From contig CAMAPT010000002.1 of NCBI GenBank assembly GCA_945860225.1, positions 1 to 64,000 of the forward strand: DNA of 64,000 nt, read 5' to 3'. The translations under genes were made by a program, and so were the position numbers. Positions within the stretch are counted from its first letter, which is position 1; each line of letters begins with the position of its first letter. The DNA comes from Chitinophaga pinensis (lineage in GTDB: Bacteria > Bacteroidota > Bacteroidia > B-17B0 > Aurantibacillaceae). Shown here piece after piece: positions 17,694 to 25,738 of this stretch. The notes below the pieces were generated by a model, which worked only from the letters and a program-made list of their open reading frames with translations, was not told the DNA's origin and did not search any database.

Positions 17694-19607
17694 ATGAGTT
17701 ATTCCTATCAAATCAAAACACAAGAAGCCTATGAATTAGCTTATCGTGAAAGTGTACAGTATCCTGAAGTTTTTTGGGAACGCATTGCAAGCACTTTCAC
17801 TTGGCAAAAAAAATGGGATAAAGTTTTAGATTGGAATTTTGACCAACCTTCCGTTAAATGGTTTGAAGGAGGAAAATTAAACATTACCGAAAACTGTTTA
17901 GATCGGCATTTGCAAAAGTATGGCAATATTCCTGCCATTATTTGGGAACCTAATCATCCAAGTGAGTCACATCGTGTACTTACTTATAATGAATTACATG
18001 TTAAGGTCACACAATTTGCCAATGTGCTAAAAAATAATGGAGTTCAAAAAGGAGACCGCGTATGTATATATATGGGGATGATTCCTGAGCTGACTATAGC
18101 GATGTTGGCCTGTGCACGAATAGGAGCAATTCATTCAATTATTTTTGGTGGTTTTTCGGCACAAGCTATTGCAGACAGATTAGAAGACGCTAAGGCCGAA
18201 TTTATAATTACATGCGATGGCGCTTATCGTGGAGCAAAAGAAGTTCCTTTAAAGGCGGTTGTTGACGAGGCTTTAGTTGGCAATACCATCATAAAGCGAG
18301 TTATTGTTTATAATCGTTTAAATATGCCCGTGAGCATGGTTGCTGATAGGGATGTATATTGGGAGGAGGAAGTACGTAAAGTTGAGATGCAAGGAAATCC
18401 TGATTGTCCGGCTGAGGTAATGGATGCAGAGGATATGTTGTTTGTTTTATACACCTCTGGTTCTACAGGTAAACCAAAAGGTGTGGTGCATACCATTGGT
18501 GGATATATGGTTTGGGCTAATTATACCTTTGTCAATGTTTTTCAGTACCAACCGGGTCAGATTCATTTTTGTACCGCAGATATAGGTTGGATAACAGGAC
18601 ATAGTTATATAGTTTATGGCCCGTTGAGTGCCGGAGCAACAACTTTAATGTTTGAAGGAATACCTACCTGGCCTGATGCCGGAAGATTTTGGGATATTGT
18701 AGATAAATTTAAAGTCGATATTTTGTACACAGCTCCAACAGCCATCAGAAGTTTAATGGGGTTTGGATTGGAATATGTTAAAGATAAAGATTTAAGTTCT
18801 TTAAAAGTTTTAGGTTCAGTAGGAGAACCGATTAACGAAGAGGCATGGCATTGGTTTTATAATAATATTGGCAAAGAAAAATGTCCGGTTGTGGATACAT
18901 GGTGGCAAACCGAAACAGGTGGTGTATTAATATCCAACTTGGCGGGGGTTACTCCCGGAAAACCATCGTTTGCCACTCTACCATTGCCTGGCGTGCAACC
19001 TTGTTTGGTAGATGAACACGGTAAGGAAATTTTAGATAATCATGTAAGCGGTAATTTATGCATTCGTTTTCCATGGCCCGGAATGATACGTACAACTTAC
19101 AACAATCATGAACGATGTCGTCAGGCTTATTTTTCAACCTATGAAAACTTATATTTTACCGGAGATGGTTGTGTGCGAGATGAATATGGGAATTATAGAA
19201 TTACAGGGCGTGTTGATGATGTATTAAATGTCAGTGGACATCGCATTGGAACAGCTGAGGTAGAGAATGCGATTAATAGTCACACCGGTGTTATTGAAAG
19301 TGCAGTGGTAGGTTATCCTCATGAAATTAAAGGACAAGGTATTTATGCTTATGTCATTTATAATGGAACACCTGAAGATATAGAATTGAGTAAACAAGCC
19401 ATTCATCAAACCGTTTCTCGAATGATTGGACCAATAGCCAAACCCGATAAAATTCAGTTTGTTCCGGGTTTACCAAAAACACGTAGTGGAAAAATAATGA
19501 GACGTATATTAAGAAAAATAGCTGAAGGAGAAACTTCTAATTTTGGTGATACGAGTACATTACTTGATCCAACTTTGGTAGATAGTATTCGAGCAGGCAA
19601 AATTTAG
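17694..19607 (+). CDS. acs: Acetyl-coenzyme A synthetase
   Basis: Converts acetate, ATP and CoA to acetyl-CoA through acetyl-AMP. From ATG 17694 it has 637 aa, normal for AcsA; an earlier in-frame start at 17670 would overlap the -7 box. The ACAS_N region is followed by the AMP-binding P-loop YTSGSTGKPKGVVH, the acetate pocket DIGWITGHSYIVYGPL, the TWWQTETGG motif and the C-terminal PKTRSGKIMRR with the lysine usually controlled by acetylation. The spacer downstream has no strong terminator. Confidence 0.97.
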   Translation: MSYSYQIKTQEAYELAYRESVQYPEVFWERIASTFTWQKKWDKVLDWNFDQPSVKWFEGGKLNITENCLDRHLQKYGNIPAIIWEPNHPSESHRVLTYNELHVKVTQFANVLKNNGVQKGDRVCIYMGMIPELTIAMLACARIGAIHSIIFGGFSAQAIADRLEDAKAEFIITCDGAYRGAKEVPLKAVVDEALVGNTIIKRVIVYNRLNMPVSMVADRDVYWEEEVRKVEMQGNPDCPAEVMDAEDMLFVLYTSGSTGKPKGVVHTIGGYMVWANYTFVNVFQYQPGQIHFCTADIGWITGHSYIVYGPLSAGATTLMFEGIPTWPDAGRFWDIVDKFKVDILYTAPTAIRSLMGFGLEYVKDKDLSSLKVLGSVGEPINEEAWHWFYNNIGKEKCPVVDTWWQTETGGVLISNLAGVTPGKPSFATLPLPGVQPCLVDEHGKEILDNHVSGNLCIRFPWPGMIRTTYNNHERCRQAYFSTYENLYFTGDGCVRDEYGNYRITGRVDDVLNVSGHRIGTAEVENAINSHTGVIESAVVGYPHEIKGQGIYAYVIYNGTPEDIELSKQAIHQTVSRMIGPIAKPDKIQFVPGLPKTRSGKIMRRILRKIAEGETSNFGDTSTLLDPTLVDSIRAGKI

Positions 19608-19654
19608 TATCAGTCTTTGGGCATCAATAAGCTTCGGTTTTTATAGAAAATACC

Positions 19655-20218
19655 TTAAAAGTGAACAGATAGGCCAAAAGATGAAACACCAGTAGATAAG
19701 TCAAGGAACAAGCCGTTTCTTTTATTAAGATGGTATTCTGAGCCTATATGTAAATCAAGAAACAATGCTCCCATACCTTCGTCAATATCTTTATTGCCAT
19801 CATAGTCATTTTCCCAAACTGTTTTTCTATAAGCAAAACCGAGCGAACCAGCTAAATAAAAATCCCATTTGGAACCTGCTTTTAAAAATTGGTCAAAGTA
19901 ATAAGTGCCTTTAGCTCCAATAGGAATCACTGTTTGTCGGTAAGTGTATTCCTTGTAAGGATTGTATGTGTTACCCCAATAATGGTAACTTTCATAACTA
20001 TAAAAATTTAGAAAAGGAGCGAGTGTCCAATTGGAAGCAATGTCAAATTCATAATCTACATGAACAACGGGTATTGAATGACCAATATAACCGTAATAAC
20101 CATTACCTATTCCTACATTGAGTGTTTGACCAAATTTTTCAGAAGTAACAGTTTCTTGTCCATGCCCTTTTATCATTAAAATAATTAAAGCTATGGTTGT
20201 TAAATATTTTAGTATCAT
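19655..20218 (-). CDS. Hypothetical outer-membrane beta-barrel protein
   Basis: A 187-aa exported protein of unknown function. A signal peptide (residues 1-20, ending GHGQ) is followed by alternating hydrophobic/polar strands rich in Tyr, Phe and Gly, ending SSFGLSVHF with a terminal Phe, as in small 8-strand outer-membrane barrels. It sits downstream of the coiled-coil lipoprotein on the same strand with a 49-base gap. Confidence 0.7.
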   Translation of the reverse strand: MILKYLTTIALIILMIKGHGQETVTSEKFGQTLNVGIGNGYYGYIGHSIPVVHVDYEFDIASNWTLAPFLNFYSYESYHYWGNTYNPYKEYTYRQTVIPIGAKGTYYFDQFLKAGSKWDFYLAGSLGFAYRKTVWENDYDGNKDIDEGMGALFLDLHIGSEYHLNKRNGLFLDLSTGVSSFGLSVHF

Positions 20219-20267
20219 TTTTGGTTTCAGTATTTTAGATTAGAAAGAGGGGTGTTTTTTGAAAAAA

Positions 20268-20717
20268 TTAGTTCACGTTATCTTCTTTAAAATTTTTTAT
20301 AGCCTTCTTTAAATCCTCTGAATCATGATTGAATTCAGCCTTGAATTTTTCCCAATTTTCTTTACCTTCTTCCCTATAATGATTTAAATTTTGCTTCAAT
20401 TCGTTATTTCTTTGTTCTAGTTTAGCGATAGAATTTTTGTATGTAAGTTTCATGTTTTCATTAAGTTGATCAATTTGCGCTTTTAGAATAGCTATTTGAC
20501 GTTCGTTTTCGCGAATTTTAGCTTCTGATTCAGCTTTATATTTCAACCACTCTTGATTTGTTTTTTCAGCTTTTTCTTTTGTTTGTTCTAAATGTTGTTC
20601 GGCTTCTTTCACTTCTTGTTTAGCATCTTCCACTTTTTTTTCTGAAGGACGACAAGCAACAAATGAAAATGGGATAAACGAAATGATGAATGCTTTTTTA
20701 ATAATATTCTTTTTCAT
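20268..20717 (-). CDS. Small coiled-coil lipoprotein
   Basis: A 149-aa exported protein. The signal sequence ends in the lipobox-like FVAC (Cys 22). Almost all of the mature chain is one predicted coiled coil rich in Lys, Glu and Gln (about residues 28-140), with heptad-like spacing of Leu/Ile. No enzymatic motif is seen. The layout resembles Braun-type or YtxH-like stress lipoproteins, but I cannot assign a family. Confidence 0.7.
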   Translation of the reverse strand: MKKNIIKKAFIISFIPFSFVACRPSEKKVEDAKQEVKEAEQHLEQTKEKAEKTNQEWLKYKAESEAKIRENERQIAILKAQIDQLNENMKLTYKNSIAKLEQRNNELKQNLNHYREEGKENWEKFKAEFNHDSEDLKKAIKNFKEDNVN

Positions 20718-20762
20718 GTTTTTTTTATTAAATGTGATTGTTTTTTTCTCAATTTAAAAATA

Positions 20763-20924
20763 CTATGACACGTCTTTTTTACCTTTTATTACTCTTAAAA
20801 GAACGGCAATGATGGCGATGATTAATAATATATGAATAAGCCCCCCATAGTCGCCATAGCTCATAAATCCTACTACCCAAATAATTACAAGAAAGACGGC
20901 AAAATAATATAGCAGATTGTTCAT
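20763..20924 (-). CDS. Small membrane protein, lmo0937 (DUF5670) type
   Basis: A 53-aa ORF beginning MNNLLYYFAVFLVIIWVV and ending KGKKDVS. It has two hydrophobic segments separated by GFMSYGDYGGLIH. The G-x5-G-G-L-I-H turn and the terminal Lys-rich tail match the short lmo0937-type membrane proteins that Bacteroidota often keep beside stress and envelope genes. It lies between the coiled-coil lipoprotein and the ClC gene on the same strand. Function is unknown. Confidence 0.8.
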   Translation of the reverse strand: MNNLLYYFAVFLVIIWVVGFMSYGDYGGLIHILLIIAIIAVLLRVIKGKKDVS

Positions 20925-21022
20925 ACTCTCGTTTTTAAAATATAATTTAAAACGAAGCTAATGAGATGAGAAAACGTTTGATAGGGAATTACGCAATTAA
21001 AAAGATGAAATGTATCACCAAA

Positions 21023-22342
21023 TTACCTAAGGTTAATGTTTTCAGACGCTTTGTGAGATTTTGAAACAGCCAATTGTTGAGATTGATATATACCTGAGTG
21101 TCCACTGAAATAATAGGCCGTAAAACAGGCAATTGCAAAATATAGGGCATTTTCGCTTCCAAACAATTCAATGCCCATGATGGTGCTAGCAAGAGGTGTG
21201 TTGGTCGCTCCTGCAAATACGGCAATAAACCCTAATCCGGCAAATAAATCAACGGGAGACCCGCTTATAACTGCCAGAGTGTTTCCTAAAGTAGCTCCAA
21301 TGAAAAACAGAGGCGTTACTTCTCCCCCTTTAAATCCCATACCTAAAGTGATAGCTGTTAGCAGTAATTTCCAAAACCAACTTAAAGCATCAATGTTTGT
21401 TGAATGAAACGCATTTACAATACTGATTCCATCACTATTTTGAGAGGTGACGCCTAGGCCCATATAGTCGGTTGTTCCAAGCAAATAACTAATTCCTAGA
21501 ATTAGTATAGATCCAATGACCGGTATTAGCCATTGTTTTTTGATAAAAGAGATTGTTTTGTTTTTAATTAAGTGAGATAGTTGAGAAAAAAGATAAGAGG
21601 TTAATCCAAATAGTATTCCTGCAAAAGCTACTTTTAGCAGCATCACGATATCAAAATGTGTATTAAAAAATAAATTTGAATTGTTAGGTAAGTCATTGAT
21701 TATATAATGAGTGTGAGTAATTCCAGTAGCCGAGCACGAAATATCTGCTACTATACTAGCTATTAAACATGGAATTAAGGCATCATATTTTATTTTTCCA
21801 ATAGTTAAAACTTCAAGCGCAAATATAGCACCGGTAATAGGAGTTCCGAAAACGGCTCCAAATCCAGCAGCAATTCCACACAATAATAAGATACGTGTGT
21901 CATTTTTTTTCAGTTTAAACCATTTCGCAAACGAAGAAGATAGGCTGCTGCCTATTTGAACGGCAGTTCCTTCGCGTCCTGCAGAACCACCAACTAAATG
22001 AGTAAGAACTGTTGTCAATAAAATGAGTGGAGCCATTCGTAAGGGAACTCCGCTGTTTGGTTGATGAATTTCATTTAATATCAAATTGTTTCCTGCACCG
22101 GCATTTTTGCCAAAAAATTTATAAAGCCCATAAATGATAACACCGGCTAATGGTAAAAGGTAAATGAACCAAGGGTATTGCCAACGAGTTTTTGTAACGA
22201 ATTCTAATAACCATAAAAACAATGCCACCAACAATCCGATAAATATAGATATTGGAACGATAAAGGCTGACAACCTTAATAGTTGTTGAGCGATTTCCAA
22301 CTGTTCTATATGAAATTTAGTTTTTTTCATTTTGAATATCAT
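21023..22342 (-). CDS. ClC-family anion channel/antiporter
   Basis: Inner-membrane ClC protein of 439 aa (ATG 22342; a second ATG at 22330 gives 435 aa) with about ten hydrophobic helices and no CBS domains. The gating-glutamate motif is [13 protein letters not shown]. The C-terminal selectivity region [19 protein letters not shown] is clear. In place of the classical GSGIP there is a GAGNN-type segment ([14 protein letters not shown]), which with GREGT is reminiscent of fluoride-exporting ClC proteins; that substrate is inference. It is 39 bases downstream of the Crp/Fnr regulator, probably cotranscribed. Confidence 0.88.
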   Translation of the reverse strand: MIFKMKKTKFHIEQLEIAQQLLRLSAFIVPISIFIGLLVALFLWLLEFVTKTRWQYPWFIYLLPLAGVIIYGLYKFFGKNAGAGNNLILNEIHQPNSGVPLRMAPLILLTTVLTHLVGGSAGREGTAVQIGSSLSSSFAKWFKLKKNDTRILLLCGIAAGFGAVFGTPITGAIFALEVLTIGKIKYDALIPCLIASIVADISCSATGITHTHYIINDLPNNSNLFFNTHFDIVMLLKVAFAGILFGLTSYLFSQLSHLIKNKTISFIKKQWLIPVIGSILILGISYLLGTTDYMGLGVTSQNSDGISIVNAFHSTNIDALSWFWKLLLTAITLGMGFKGGEVTPLFFIGATLGNTLAVISGSPVDLFAGLGFIAVFAGATNTPLASTIMGIELFGSENALYFAIACFTAYYFSGHSGIYQSQQLAVSKSHKASENINLR

Positions 22343-22381
22343 ATCTTTTTACAGATATATTCTTATTCTCAAAGTGGTTTT

Positions 22382-23020
22382 CTATGAATTGAATGTACTT
22401 AACAGCTTGATTTCATTACGATACAAAATGAGTTTTTTATCGTTTTCGAGTTGTTTTAATAATCTGGAAATCACTACTCGGCTTGTTCCCATTTCTTCTG
22501 CAATTTGATTATGAGACAAATGAATAGATGTTTTTCCATAAACATTTGCCTTGTTTTTTAGGTAGTTAATCAAGCGTTCATCTAGTTTATGAAAGGCAAT
22601 ACTTTCAAGTGATTTCAATAATTCGTTAAATCTTTGAGTGAAACTATTGAAAATATAACTTTTCCAGCTAGGATATTTAATTAACCATTCATCTAATTTT
22701 TCATGGGGTATCGGAATCAATTCAACATTATCTTCGGCAATAGCTTTGATTTCACTTTTTTTAGCTTCCATACAACAGGTATAAGCCATTGCGCAACTTT
22801 CATTAGAACTTAGATAATACAATAAAATTTCGCGGTTTTCTTCATCTCTTTTCATTACCCTTATAGTACCACTAAGAATAAGAGGCATCGATTTAATGTT
22901 TTTGCCATAATCCATAATGATATCACCTTCCTTAAAATTTAGAATTTGACCTATAGAAATGATTTCCTGAATTAATTTTGGTTCTAAGAACCCAATTAAT
23001 TTATCTTTCAAATTTTCCAT
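22382..23020 (-). CDS. Crp/Fnr-family transcriptional regulator
   Basis: DNA-binding regulator of 212 aa. The N-terminal cyclic-nucleotide-binding fold covers about residues 15-125 (FKEGDIIMDYG, then LSGTIRVMKRDEENREILLYYLSSNE). The C-terminal HTH_Crp reads LSHNQIAEEMGTSRVVISRLLKQLE. A CAMAYTCCMEAKKSE stretch has three Cys, but no clear FNR-type Fe-S spacing. It could control the downstream ClC gene. Confidence 0.93.
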   Translation of the reverse strand: MENLKDKLIGFLEPKLIQEIISIGQILNFKEGDIIMDYGKNIKSMPLILSGTIRVMKRDEENREILLYYLSSNESCAMAYTCCMEAKKSEIKAIAEDNVELIPIPHEKLDEWLIKYPSWKSYIFNSFTQRFNELLKSLESIAFHKLDERLINYLKNKANVYGKTSIHLSHNQIAEEMGTSRVVISRLLKQLENDKKLILYRNEIKLLSTFNS

Positions 23021-23054
23021 ATCGTATTTTTAAAGTGCATAGATTAAATAGATA

Positions 23055-23528
23055 TTATTCATGATGGTATTTTTCATTTTTTAGTATGCTGAATCCTCTG
23101 TATAGTTGTTCACAAAAAAATAATCGTATCATTTGATGCGAAAATGTCATATTAGACATGGATAGCGTGTAGCTACTTTTTTCTAAAATAGATTTATCGA
23201 TGCCAAAAGGTCCTCCAATTAAAAATACAATTCGTTTGCAGCCAGAAACCATTCTTTTGTTTAAAAATTCAGAGAATTCGATAGATGTAAATTGTTTCCC
23301 ATGTTCATCCAAGCAGACTAAAAAATCGGATGGTTCTAATAATTTGATGATTTCTGCAGCTTCAGCTTTTTTTTGTTCTTCAAATGGTTTTTGACGAACG
23401 GATTTTGGCATCACAATCGTTTCTGTTTGAAAAGAAATATAATTTTTTAGCCTTTCTGTATAATTTTTTATCCCTTCAATCAGATAAGAATCTGTTGTTT
23501 TTTCTATTTGAATTAAGATAATTTTCAT
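23055..23528 (-). CDS. rlmH: 23S rRNA (pseudouridine1915-N3)-methyltransferase
   Basis: SPOUT-class methyltransferase that modifies pseudouridine 1915 in helix 69 of 23S rRNA. It is 157 aa, the normal length. The SAM-binding knot motifs are present: FLIGGPFGID followed by LSMSNMTFSHQMIRLFFCEQLYRGFSI and the terminal KYHHE, which carries the catalytic histidine region. It is 34 bases upstream of the Crp/Fnr gene on the same strand. Confidence 0.97.
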   Translation of the reverse strand: MKIILIQIEKTTDSYLIEGIKNYTERLKNYISFQTETIVMPKSVRQKPFEEQKKAEAAEIIKLLEPSDFLVCLDEHGKQFTSIEFSEFLNKRMVSGCKRIVFLIGGPFGIDKSILEKSSYTLSMSNMTFSHQMIRLFFCEQLYRGFSILKNEKYHHE

Positions 23529-23667
23529 GGTTTGATATTTGATTCGGCTTGAAATTTAAGAGTCCGTTCTTGATAAGTATAAATCTGTCTATTTCGACTT
23601 CGCTCAATTATGACAGTTAATGTATCGTATAAAAGAATCTAAATAGGTACTTAATTTATTCCTAAAA

Positions 23668-23700
23668 TTAACCCCCTCTATTTTTTGTAGAGGGGGTTTT
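23668..23700 (-). terminator. Hairpin terminator downstream of rny
   Basis: An AACCCCCTCTA / TAGAGGGGGTT stem with a short T-rich loop lies about 30 bases past the rny stop. The T-tract is better on the plus strand (GTTTTG) than on the minus strand (TTAATTTT), so termination of rny may be partial. Confidence 0.65.
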
Positions 23701-23728
23701 GTAAATTATTCAACTAGGTTCTTAATTT

Positions 23729-25270
23729 TTATTTAGCGTAAGCTGTTGCTCTTATTTCCCTTATTACTGTTACTTTTACCTGACCAGGATAAGTCATTTC
23801 AGTTTGGATTTTTTGTGAAATGTCAAATGCCAACTGTTCGGATTGTTTATCATCTACTTTGTCAGCAGAAACTAATACTCGAACCTCTCGTCCGGCTTGA
23901 ATAGCGTAAGTTTTTTCCACCCCATCATATCCTAAAGCTAAAGCTTCCAAATCTTTTAATCGTTTCATATACTGTTCGGCAACTTCACGTCTTGCTCCTG
24001 GTCTTGCTCCACTTATGGCGTCACATACCTGAACAATTGGAGCGTATAGTGTGTTCATTTCTATTTCATCGTGATGAGCTCCAATAGCATTACATACTTC
24101 TGGTTTTTCTTTGTATTTTTCTGCTAATTTCATACCCAAAATTGCATGAGGTAATTCAGGTTCTTCGTCAGGAACCTTTCCGATATCATGTAATAAACCG
24201 GCACGTTTTGCAACTTTAGGATTTAAGCCCATTTCACCTGCCATGATGGCGCATAGATTGGCAACTTCTCTACTATGTTGAAGTAAATTTTGTCCGTAAG
24301 AAGAACGGTATTTCATTCGTCCTACCATTCTAATCAATTCAGGATGAAGACCATGAATACCAAGATCGATACAAGTTCGTTTCCCTGTTTCCACAATCTC
24401 TTCATCAATCATTTTTTTAGTTTTCTCAACAATTTCTTCGATTCGAGCAGGGTGAATTCGCCCATCTGTTACTAATTGATGAAGTGACAATCGACAAATT
24501 TCACGACGAATCGAATCGAAACATGATAATGTGATAGCATCAGGGGTGTCATCTACAATAATTTCTACACCTGTAGCCGCTTCTAAAGCCCTGATATTTC
24601 TACCTTCTCGGCCAATAATTCTACCTTTAATTTCATCACTTTCGATATGGAAAACAGTAACTGAGTTTTCTATAGCTGTTTCTGTTGCTAAACGTTGTAT
24701 CGATTGAATAATGATTTTCTTTGCTTCTCTATTGGCATTAATTTTGGCTTCATCCAACGTGTCTTTAATAAAAGCCATGGCTTCAGTTTTAGCTTCTGCT
24801 TTTACACTTTCAATTAATTGAGCTTTTGCTTCTTCGGCACTTAAACCCGAAACTTTTTCCAACATTTCAACTTGTTTACGATGCGATTTCTCAATTTCAT
24901 CATTTTTCTTTTTGTATAATTCAAGTTGACTATTTAATTGAACTTTTTGATTTTCAAGTTCTTTATCTTTTTTAGAGAACTCTTCTATTTTTTTAGCTAA
25001 TTCACTTTCACGTTGTTTCGATTTATTTTCAAGAACTGCTAATTGTTGATTCCGTTCATTGACGTTTTTATCGTGTTCGCCTTTTAATTGCAAGAATTTT
25101 TCTTTGGCTTGCAATATTTTTTCTTGTTTTAGACTTTCTGCTTTTACTTCTGCTTCTTTAATTAAATTTTCTTTGGCCTGAACGCTACTTTGGTTCAAAC
25201 GTGAATTGGCAATCATGAAGCCTGCCACAACACCGGCAATTAATGCAAGTATAATTATGAGTATATCCAT
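23729..25270 (-). CDS. rny: Ribonuclease Y
   Basis: Membrane-anchored endoribonuclease that starts mRNA decay. The 513 aa comprise an N-terminal transmembrane segment (about residues 2-22), a long coiled coil (about 30-190), a KH domain with [19 protein letters not shown], and an HD domain with [12 protein letters not shown] and GAHHDE. The C-terminal [12 protein letters not shown] is typical. It lies downstream of zapA on the same strand but beyond a terminator, so it may have its own promoter in 25271-25348. Confidence 0.97.
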   Translation of the reverse strand: MDILIIILALIAGVVAGFMIANSRLNQSSVQAKENLIKEAEVKAESLKQEKILQAKEKFLQLKGEHDKNVNERNQQLAVLENKSKQRESELAKKIEEFSKKDKELENQKVQLNSQLELYKKKNDEIEKSHRKQVEMLEKVSGLSAEEAKAQLIESVKAEAKTEAMAFIKDTLDEAKINANREAKKIIIQSIQRLATETAIENSVTVFHIESDEIKGRIIGREGRNIRALEAATGVEIIVDDTPDAITLSCFDSIRREICRLSLHQLVTDGRIHPARIEEIVEKTKKMIDEEIVETGKRTCIDLGIHGLHPELIRMVGRMKYRSSYGQNLLQHSREVANLCAIMAGEMGLNPKVAKRAGLLHDIGKVPDEEPELPHAILGMKLAEKYKEKPEVCNAIGAHHDEIEMNTLYAPIVQVCDAISGARPGARREVAEQYMKRLKDLEALALGYDGVEKTYAIQAGREVRVLVSADKVDDKQSEQLAFDISQKIQTEMTYPGQVKVTVIREIRATAYAK

Positions 25271-25348
25271 ATATGTTTTAAATGTCGCAAGTTGTTAATA
25301 TTAAATTAATACCATTTGGTGCGACTATCCAAACAGTTATTAATAAAA

Positions 25349-25389
25349 AACGCGCAAGCCTTGATATTCTTCAAAGTTTGCGCGTTAAT
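25349..25389 (-). terminator. Rho-independent terminator between zapA and rny
   Basis: On the minus strand an AACGCGCAA stem pairs with TTGCGCGTT around a ~20-base loop and is followed by TTTTTTATT. It begins about 27 bases after the zapA stop. Confidence 0.8.
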
Positions 25390-25415
25390 AATGGTCTTTA
25401 TATAAGACGTTTATG

Positions 25416-25724
25416 TTATTCTCCTGTTTGGTTTATATTATCTTTATGCTGAGTCAACATTTCTTCAACATCTTCTAATACCAATTTCAGAGTGCTTAAC
25501 TCATGTTCTGCTTGGTTTTTTTGTTTTTCCAATTGGCTTACCAATTGTAATGTTACCATTGCCAAAACATCTTTTTTATCTTTTATCCCGTAGTTTACTT
25601 CAAACTCCGAAATTTTTTGATTTATTAGTTCAACTGCCCGTTTAACGTTAATTTCGTCTTCACTTTTAACTTTAAGCGTATACGAACCGCTGGCAATTTC
25701 AACTTTTACACTTACATTGCTCAT
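25416..25724 (-). CDS. zapA: Cell division protein ZapA
   Basis: FtsZ-ring-associated protein of 102 aa. The N-terminal globular part (VKVEIASGSYTLKVKSEDEINVKRAVELINQKI) and the C-terminal coiled coil fit ZapA. It is 14 bases downstream of the long coiled-coil gene and almost certainly cotranslated with it. It acts at midcell, where ZapA bundles FtsZ; the upstream gene is a good candidate for its partner. Confidence 0.93.
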   Translation of the reverse strand: MSNVSVKVEIASGSYTLKVKSEDEINVKRAVELINQKISEFEVNYGIKDKKDVLAMVTLQLVSQLEKQKNQAEHELSTLKLVLEDVEEMLTQHKDNINQTGE

Positions 25725-25738
25725 TAAACCAAGCTATT

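Noticed and set aside
25271-25415. 6S RNA or another structured RNA between zapA and rny
   Set aside because: The only structure is a simple terminator hairpin; the long bulged stem of 6S RNA is not present.
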